Part shown: positions 27,663 to 32,652 of the stretch, piece after piece | How the letters are laid out: each line of letters starts with the position of its first letter | Numbering within the stretch: the stretch's first letter is position 1 | NCBI GenBank assembly: GCA_003232915.1 | Contig: QIKE01000055.1 | Coordinates: forward strand, 1-32,652 | DNA length: 32,652 nucleotides | From: Bacteroidota bacterium | GTDB taxonomy: Bacteria; Bacteroidota; Bacteroidia; Bacteroidales; F082 | Direction of reading: 5' to 3' | The notes under the pieces: model-generated | The model's input: the letters and a program-made list of their open reading frames with translations, nothing else | Told to the model about the DNA's origin: nothing | Databases searched by the model: none | Program-made: the position numbers and the translations under genes

Positions 27663-28640
27663 TTATTTTCGTTGATTCAACTGCATTTGTAATAACGGCA
27701 ATATATTGGTCACCTTATCGTCGGTAATAATTTTATTGCCAAGTTTGGGAATAACTTGTTCCATCGTTTCCAGATAAATCCGTTGACGGGTTACCTGTGG
27801 GGCTTTGATATATTCTTTATACAAAGCATTAAAACGTGCAACCTCTCCTTGAGCATTGTTCACTCGTGCCGTGGCATACCCTTTAGCTTTTTGTACAGTT
27901 TCTTTTGCTTGCCCGCGTGCTTTGGGAATTACCTTGTTGTACTCCGACTTGGCTTGATTGATGAGCGTAGATTTTTTCTGTTGTGCTTCGTTTACGGCAT
28001 TAAAAGCTTCTTTAACAGGATCGGGAGGATTGACATCCTGCAAAACTACCTGTTCAATCTTCACACCAAGAGAATAGTCGTTGCAAATATTTTGAATCAA
28101 CTCTTCCACTTTTGTTGAAACTTCGCTTCTGCCTACGGTAAGTACCTCGTTTACCGTACGATTGCCAACAATTTCGCGCATAGCTGCTTCCGAAATATCA
28201 CGTAGAGTACTTTTTGGATTTCTAACCTTAAAAAGATATTTGTAAGGATCTGAAATTCTGTACTGTATAACCCACTCTACATTGGCAAGATTCAAGTCGC
28301 CTGTAAGCATCAGCGATTCATCGGTAATAGTCTTCGAGGCGTATTGTGTACGTACTCCCGCTCTTCGTGTTCGAAAACCAAATTCTAACTTTTGCTGTCG
28401 TTCGACGGGTACTTTAACTACTTTTTCTATTAATGGAAATTTAAAATTTAAACCCGGTTCTACGGTCCTTTCGTATTTTCCAAAACGGGTAATTACTCCC
28501 ACTTCTTCGGGATCAATCTGAAAAAAAGAACTCATCCCGATAAATGCCAATACCAGTAGAAGAATAATCAACTTGCTATGTTTTAGGATTTTCCGTATGC
28601 TAATAGGGATTTCTCCATCACTAAATGTATAATTTGCCAT
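27663..28640 (-). CDS. hflK: SPFH/band-7 protease modulator HflK
   Basis: FFQIDPEEVGVITRFGKYERTVEPGLNFKFPL...VVLQDVNPPDPVKEAFNAVNEAQQ. Start trimmed to MANYTF because a -7 element at 28664-28671 overlaps the longer start. Confidence 0.93.
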   Translation of the reverse strand: MANYTFSDGEIPISIRKILKHSKLIILLLVLAFIGMSSFFQIDPEEVGVITRFGKYERTVEPGLNFKFPLIEKVVKVPVERQQKLEFGFRTRRAGVRTQYASKTITDESLMLTGDLNLANVEWVIQYRISDPYKYLFKVRNPKSTLRDISEAAMREIVGNRTVNEVLTVGRSEVSTKVEELIQNICNDYSLGVKIEQVVLQDVNPPDPVKEAFNAVNEAQQKKSTLINQAKSEYNKVIPKARGQAKETVQKAKGYATARVNNAQGEVARFNALYKEYIKAPQVTRQRIYLETMEQVIPKLGNKIITDDKVTNILPLLQMQLNQRK

Positions 28641-28663
28641 TTGTTCGTCGTTTATAAAGGACA

Positions 28664-28671
28664 CAAAGATA
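28664..28671 (-). promoter_or_regulatory. -7 element TATCTTTG for hflKC
   Basis: CAAAGATA on + strand, 24 nt upstream of the hflK ATG. Confidence 0.5.
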
Positions 28672-28924
28672 GACAATAAAACAGCAACTTGTCCGGTGAA
28701 ATATAAATAAGAAAAAAATAGTGTAAAAGTAAAATTTATGGCCTGTTATGTGAAATGCAACGTGATGAGCTGTTTCACTTTAGAAATAATATTTTCAATT
28801 CAAGCGTGAACGCTTAAAACAGAAATGTCGTAAAAATAATTCACGTGTTATATTAGTGCAATTATTCAAAAGAGGAAAATTATGTAATATACAGTGACCC
28901 AATGTAATACGAAATTATAAACAT

Positions 28925-28972
28925 ATGAAACCTCCATGGCTGCTTGAAGACACACAAGGGAATGATTAAAAT
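28925..28972 (-). repeat. Dispersed bipartite repeat, copy 3 (reverse orientation)
   Basis: Reverse complement reads AATCATTCCCTTGTGTGT, 11 nt, CATGGAGGTTTCAT. 18/18 and 13/14 matches to copy 2 with the same spacer length. Confidence 0.65.
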
Positions 28973-29032
28973 TTAATACCTTAATAAACAAATAATTGTA
29001 AAATTATGAACACACGAAATTACTTTATAAAT

Positions 29033-29072
29033 AAAAAAACCGCTGTTACATTTTATAAAGCGGTTTTTTTAT
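29033..29072. terminator. Intrinsic terminator downstream of ferredoxin (minus strand)
   Basis: AAAAAACCGCT...AGCGGTTTTTTT. Confidence 0.75.
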
Positions 29073-29093
29073 TTATAAAGATTACTCTTTTCT

Positions 29094-29261
29094 TTATTCC
29101 GGGTGAATTGCCTCAACAGGACAAACGTCGGCACAAGCACCGCAATCTGTGCATAAATCGGGGTCAATTATATAGATATCACCTTCGGAAATAGCTTCAA
29201 CGGGACATTCGTCGATGCACGTCCCACAAGCTGTACAATCATCTGAAATTTTATAAGCCAT
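29094..29261 (-). CDS. 4Fe-4S dicluster ferredoxin, 55 aa (missing from the ORF track)
   Basis: MAYKISDDCTACGTCIDECPVEAISEGDIYIIDPDLCTDCGACADVCPVEAIHPE*, two CxxCxxCxxxCP clusters. Confidence 0.95.
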   Translation of the reverse strand: MAYKISDDCTACGTCIDECPVEAISEGDIYIIDPDLCTDCGACADVCPVEAIHPE

Positions 29262-29292
29262 AGCTCTTTATTTTTAAAATTAATTTCGCCTG

Positions 29293-29300
29293 CAAAGATA
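29293..29300 (-). promoter_or_regulatory. -7 element TATCTTTG for ferredoxin
   Basis: CAAAGATA on + strand, upstream of the ferredoxin ATG. Confidence 0.5.
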
Positions 29301-29453
29301 AAACGAATATTATTATGAAAGCTACTCCCATAAATTTTTTGATAATCTAAATGAGCTAAAAATACAAGCGTAAATAGCTGTTGTCGATGTTTAATCAGTC
29401 ATAAAAATTTTACCGGAATACCATTAAAAAACCGCATATTGCATACCATATAA

Positions 29454-30525
29454 TGAGTTCAGCCTAAAAAGGTATCCCATAAAGATAGCAAAAACTTCAT
29501 TCTAAAATATGTTAACAACATGGCGTCTACTAAGGTATAGATACACTTGGTGTTAAAAAGTTAACAACAAGCAGGCAAAGTAATTGATAATTAGTAGATC
29601 GGAAAACAAGAAATATGGTGTATTTATCTGAGAAACATAGTATTATATTGTATTTTTGCATTAGCAAAATCAAATAAGCTATAATCGCATATAATAATAA
29701 ACCGGCATTGATAACCTTTGAGGTGGAACTTGAAGAAAAGTATCGCAAAAGGTTAGAACAAACCAAAAGAAATTGGTTTTATAATTTGGTATTTTCCAAA
29801 TAAAAGAATCTGGTTTTAAAAAGCTTTATCCCAAGCGTAATTCACTGCCGGACACACCGATCAAGAGATTGATTACATCATTGATAATCTGAGATTTAAA
29901 AAGATTAAATTATTACGGATTAATTGAATCTTTAATGTTTGATTTGCACTTTAAAGTAGCTTTGGAACCGCAAAGGATGAAAGATAAGCCGTTTCCACGA
30001 TACACTTTTTAACTTTCAAAACCGGCTGTTAGACTACGAAAACCGGAAAGAATGTCCGTTAAGCGTTAACTGTCGGATATCTAAGAACTAAGGAATATTT
30101 TATTTTCAACACAAAGACTATATTAAGAGCAAACGCAATTGCAATATCAACAAAATACCTCAAGAGCGGTGGAGTCTCAAAACAAACGTAGAATCCGCAA
30201 TGCAAAAGTTTAAATCAGGAACCCTAGAGGGCAAGTTAAAAATAAGAGTGTTATTTGAAGCCATAAATGCTAATCTACGCCATCGGTATGTTCGTTAATT
30301 TCAGACGTAATTGCAGATATCTAATAGAGATTAAAACAGATAACAAGTTAAAAGTAGCTTTTTTTGCAAAAATTGCTTGTTTTTTGTATGTAATTATGAC
30401 TTTTATAATTTCAACGCGTCAACCAAAAACTCAAAATTCGACTTGTTTTAGCCTCAGCTCCTCCCGATATGTTTTTAAACGATTCTCAACGGTTTTGAAT
30501 TTTTGAGGTTTTTAGACCGGACTCT
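29454..30525 (+). mobile_element. Decayed insertion sequence with degenerate TIRs
   Basis: TGAGTTCAGCCTAAAAAGGT at the left. Reverse complement of the right end is AGAGTCCGGTCTAAAAACCT. Transposase fragments lie between. Confidence 0.7.
29720..30506 (+). pseudogene. Multiply frameshifted transposase (IS1182-like by eye, family tentative)
   Basis: NYYGLIESLMFDLHFKVALEPQRMKDKPFPRYTF, NRLLDYENRKECPLS, ERWSLKTNVESAMQKFKSGTLEGKLKIRVLFEA, MFVNFRRNCRYLIE. Confidence 0.65.
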
Positions 30526-30677
30526 TTGAATAAAATCAACGTTTTAACCTTTGATTATAAAGATATAAAAACCATTTTCGTATTCTGCATTTTTATTAAT
30601 TTATTTAGAATAATTATAAAATATCTATTTAAGCAATATATATACATATTTAGTTAATTAGAACAACTTTAATTTTC

Positions 30678-30685
30678 TACTTTTG
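30678..30685 (+). promoter_or_regulatory. -7 element TACTTTTG for arsR-like gene
   Basis: TAnnTTTG match 16 nt upstream of the ATG at 30702. Confidence 0.55.
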
Positions 30686-30701
30686 CTCAAAATTGAATAA
30701 G

Positions 30702-31001
30702 ATGTTCCATTTTGAAATTAATGTTGAGAAACTTGAACTGGCCGCAAGTAAACTACGTGCCGTTTCGCATCCTATGCGAATTGCTGTTCTTGATTTGCTT
30801 TCACAAGAGCAAAAGTTAAGCGTTACGGAAATATATAAAGCCCTAAATATAAAGCAAGCCACGGCCTCACATCATTTGAATATTTTAAAAAGTAAGAACA
30901 TTCTGGTATCAAAACGCGAAGGGAAAAAGATATTTTATTCCCTTCGAAATCATAGCCTAACAGATATTATCGAATGCATAAACCGCTGTAACGACAATTA
31001 A
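30702..31001 (+). CDS. ArsR-family winged-helix transcriptional regulator
   Basis: KLRAVSHPMRIAVLDLLSQEQKLSVTEIYKALNIKQATASHHLNILKSKNILVSKREGKKIFYSLRN. Confidence 0.92.
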   Translation: MFHFEINVEKLELAASKLRAVSHPMRIAVLDLLSQEQKLSVTEIYKALNIKQATASHHLNILKSKNILVSKREGKKIFYSLRNHSLTDIIECINRCNDN

Positions 31002-31146
31002 ACATCCATTTAAAACAATATGTTATATATGATATAATGCAGAGACCTTCTGCAAGCTAATGATGAGCTTACTAATTGTTTTCTTTTAAAGGGCCTTTTT
31101 TAATTCTATGGGCTCAATAACAAAAAAAGATTCCTTATAAAAGTGG

Positions 31147-31698
31147 GTGGGTTACACGTACCTCTTATTTAAAGAACCAAAAAGCTTTATTCACAAAGAG
31201 CTATTTCAATTAGAACATTTTTTTGATGGACATCAATCTGACGGAATTTTAAAAGAGAGAATTATAAAAATATATAAAGGAAATGAAGGAATCAATGCTC
31301 TAATTATTGGAATTGTATCAACAATTATATTTGTTCGAATATTTTTAATAACTGAAAATATAGCGGATAAAATTCCAAGCGCTTTAATCCCAATAATATA
31401 GACTGGAATTATATATTTAATTACTGGAAAAACTCAAGGAAAGGGGTTAAAACTCAAAAAAAAATAGGAAATTTTCTTTTGGTTGGAAAGCAGCAGGAAT
31501 ATTGGCGCTATATCTCTAGTAACAATTGCAATAGTTGCATTTATTGAGGGTGATTTAGTAAGTACAGAACATGATTTCGACGAAGCTTTGTATAAAAATG
31601 AATTTTCAAGATTTTCTAAAGTGTATTTTAAATATTCTTGGAGAAAATATAATTTTATGAATTTTAGAGTGATGACTGAGGAGTATTCTAATATGTAA
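31147..31698 (+). pseudogene. Disrupted membrane-protein gene with two in-frame TAG codons
   Basis: The 31147-31401 and 31483-31698 ORFs share a frame. TAG codons at 31399-31401 and 31465-31467 interrupt it. A coding-like RKFSFGWKAAGILALYL in an alternate frame after poly-A suggests frameshift decay. Confidence 0.6.
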
Positions 31699-31707
31699 TT
31701 ATCTCAT

Positions 31708-31737
31708 TGACAGGATGATTTTTGTCCTGTTTTTTTG
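31708..31737 (+). terminator. Intrinsic terminator
   Basis: GACAGGA-tgattttt-gTCCTGTTTTTTTG. Confidence 0.75.
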
Positions 31738-31823
31738 AGAATATTTTAATCCGGTAAAAAATTATTGTTAATGAATTGCTGTATAAAAACTAACCATTAG
31801 TTTTAATCGCAATTTAATACCCT

Positions 31824-32498
31824 TCAAAATAACGTATTCTCCGGTAATATCGGTACTATTACATCTGGGCTATTGTTACGAGGCGAGTTGATTTTTTTGG
31901 AAATAGGATAAGCCTGCATCAAAGATGCATCAAAAGGCTTTAACAAAGTGAGGAGAGCCTTCTGATTTGATTCGTAAAGCCAAGTTTGTTCATCTTTTTT
32001 CGACAAAATAACCGGCATCCGTTGATGAATGTGTTCCATCAACTCATTGGCTTTTGTAGTAACAATAGTGAATGTTTGTGTAGGTGTTCCGTCGGCATTT
32101 TTCCATATCTCCCACAAGCCTGCCATCGCAAAAAGCGATTCGTCGCGAAGAAAAATACGATATGGAACTTTGGTTTTGCCTTTCTTCCATTCATAAAAGC
32201 CGTTAGCCGGAATCAAACAACGCCGTTTCAAAAAAGCCTGTTCAAATGAAGGTTTATATTTAATACTTTCTGCCCGTGCATTAATTAAACGAAAGGCTAT
32301 TTTCGGATTTTCGGACCAAAAAGGAATTAGTCCCCATTTAAAAAATTTTAATTGTGCAGGTGTGTCGTTGGTAATTACTGCCAACTTTTGCGAAGGTGTA
32401 CAATTATATGAAGGCGAATACATTTCGTCGAACACTTCCACATCAAAACGTTCTGAAATATGCTTACCAGTTACCGAAAGTTGAAATCGTCCACACAT
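31824..32498 (-). CDS. SOS response-associated peptidase (SRAP/HMCES/YedK family)
   Basis: MCGRFQL N-terminus with Cys2, INARAESIKYKPSFEQAFLKRRCLIPANGFYEWKKGKTKVPYRI, HQRMPVIL. Start trimmed to MCGRF. Confidence 0.95.
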   Translation of the reverse strand: MCGRFQLSVTGKHISERFDVEVFDEMYSPSYNCTPSQKLAVITNDTPAQLKFFKWGLIPFWSENPKIAFRLINARAESIKYKPSFEQAFLKRRCLIPANGFYEWKKGKTKVPYRIFLRDESLFAMAGLWEIWKNADGTPTQTFTIVTTKANELMEHIHQRMPVILSKKDEQTWLYESNQKALLTLLKPFDASLMQAYPISKKINSPRNNSPDVIVPILPENTLF

Positions 32499-32573
32499 AA
32501 ATTTCAATTTTTTATGCTAAGTTATAAAATTTATTCATATTTCAAAATATTTAATTACAAAGCATTTTAAACA

Positions 32574-32610
32574 AAAAAAGGGGAGCAACCCTAGTTACTC
32601 CCCTTTTTTA
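32574..32610. terminator. Intrinsic terminator
   Basis: AAAAAAGGGGAG-caaccctagtta-CTCCCCTTTTTT. Confidence 0.88.
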
Positions 32611-32652
32611 TATTCAGCCTTTATGGGCTGTTTTATTATACTTTCACAACCT

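Noticed and set aside
31399-31467. Possible amber-codon recoding (readthrough of two TAGs)
   Set aside because: Many other genes end normally, and a coding-like alternate frame points to frameshift decay.
1-32652. CRISPR array
   Set aside because: No regularly spaced direct repeats found; the bipartite repeat is dispersed, not arrayed.

Overview
Chromosomal window from a Bacteroidetes bacterium. Evidence: TAnnTTTG-type promoters, a T9SS C-terminal sorting domain, large TonB-dependent receptors and the bamD-rpoZ-coaBC-DUF4835 block. Recognised genes: uvrA(-), lytic transglycosylase(-), tRNA-Arg(TCT), GH3/serine-hydrolase fusion(-), LysR(+), outer-membrane beta-barrel(+), 3-methyladenine DNA glycosylase(+), bamD(+), rpoZ-like(+), coaBC(+), DUF4835(+), a putative HhH/nuclease protein(-), two paralogous TonB-dependent receptors(+), a BNR/sialidase-like T9SS protein(+), rpsT(-), hflC(-), hflK(-), a 4Fe-4S ferredoxin(-) missing from the ORF track, ArsR(+), a decayed membrane protein(+) and SRAP/YedK(-). 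Between these lie decayed mobile elements: ISL3-like, IS701/IS4-like, a transposase remnant with TIRs, and a RhuM-like gene remnant. Main observations: (1) an FMN riboswitch plus terminator directly upstream of a TonB-dependent receptor, suggesting an outer-membrane flavin transporter; (2) a UvrA whose second Walker A P-loop is cleanly missing in frame; (3) a 172-bp MITE with 22-bp perfect TIRs and a TAGT target duplication, whose TIRs resemble those around a decayed transposase 19 kb away; (4) a dispersed bipartite repeat (box, 11-nt variable spacer, box), one copy of which supplies the uvrA stop codon; (5) a putative HhH plus PD-(D/E)xK-like protein beside a RhuM remnant, located where recN would often be expected. 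All calls were made by eye, with no database searches.
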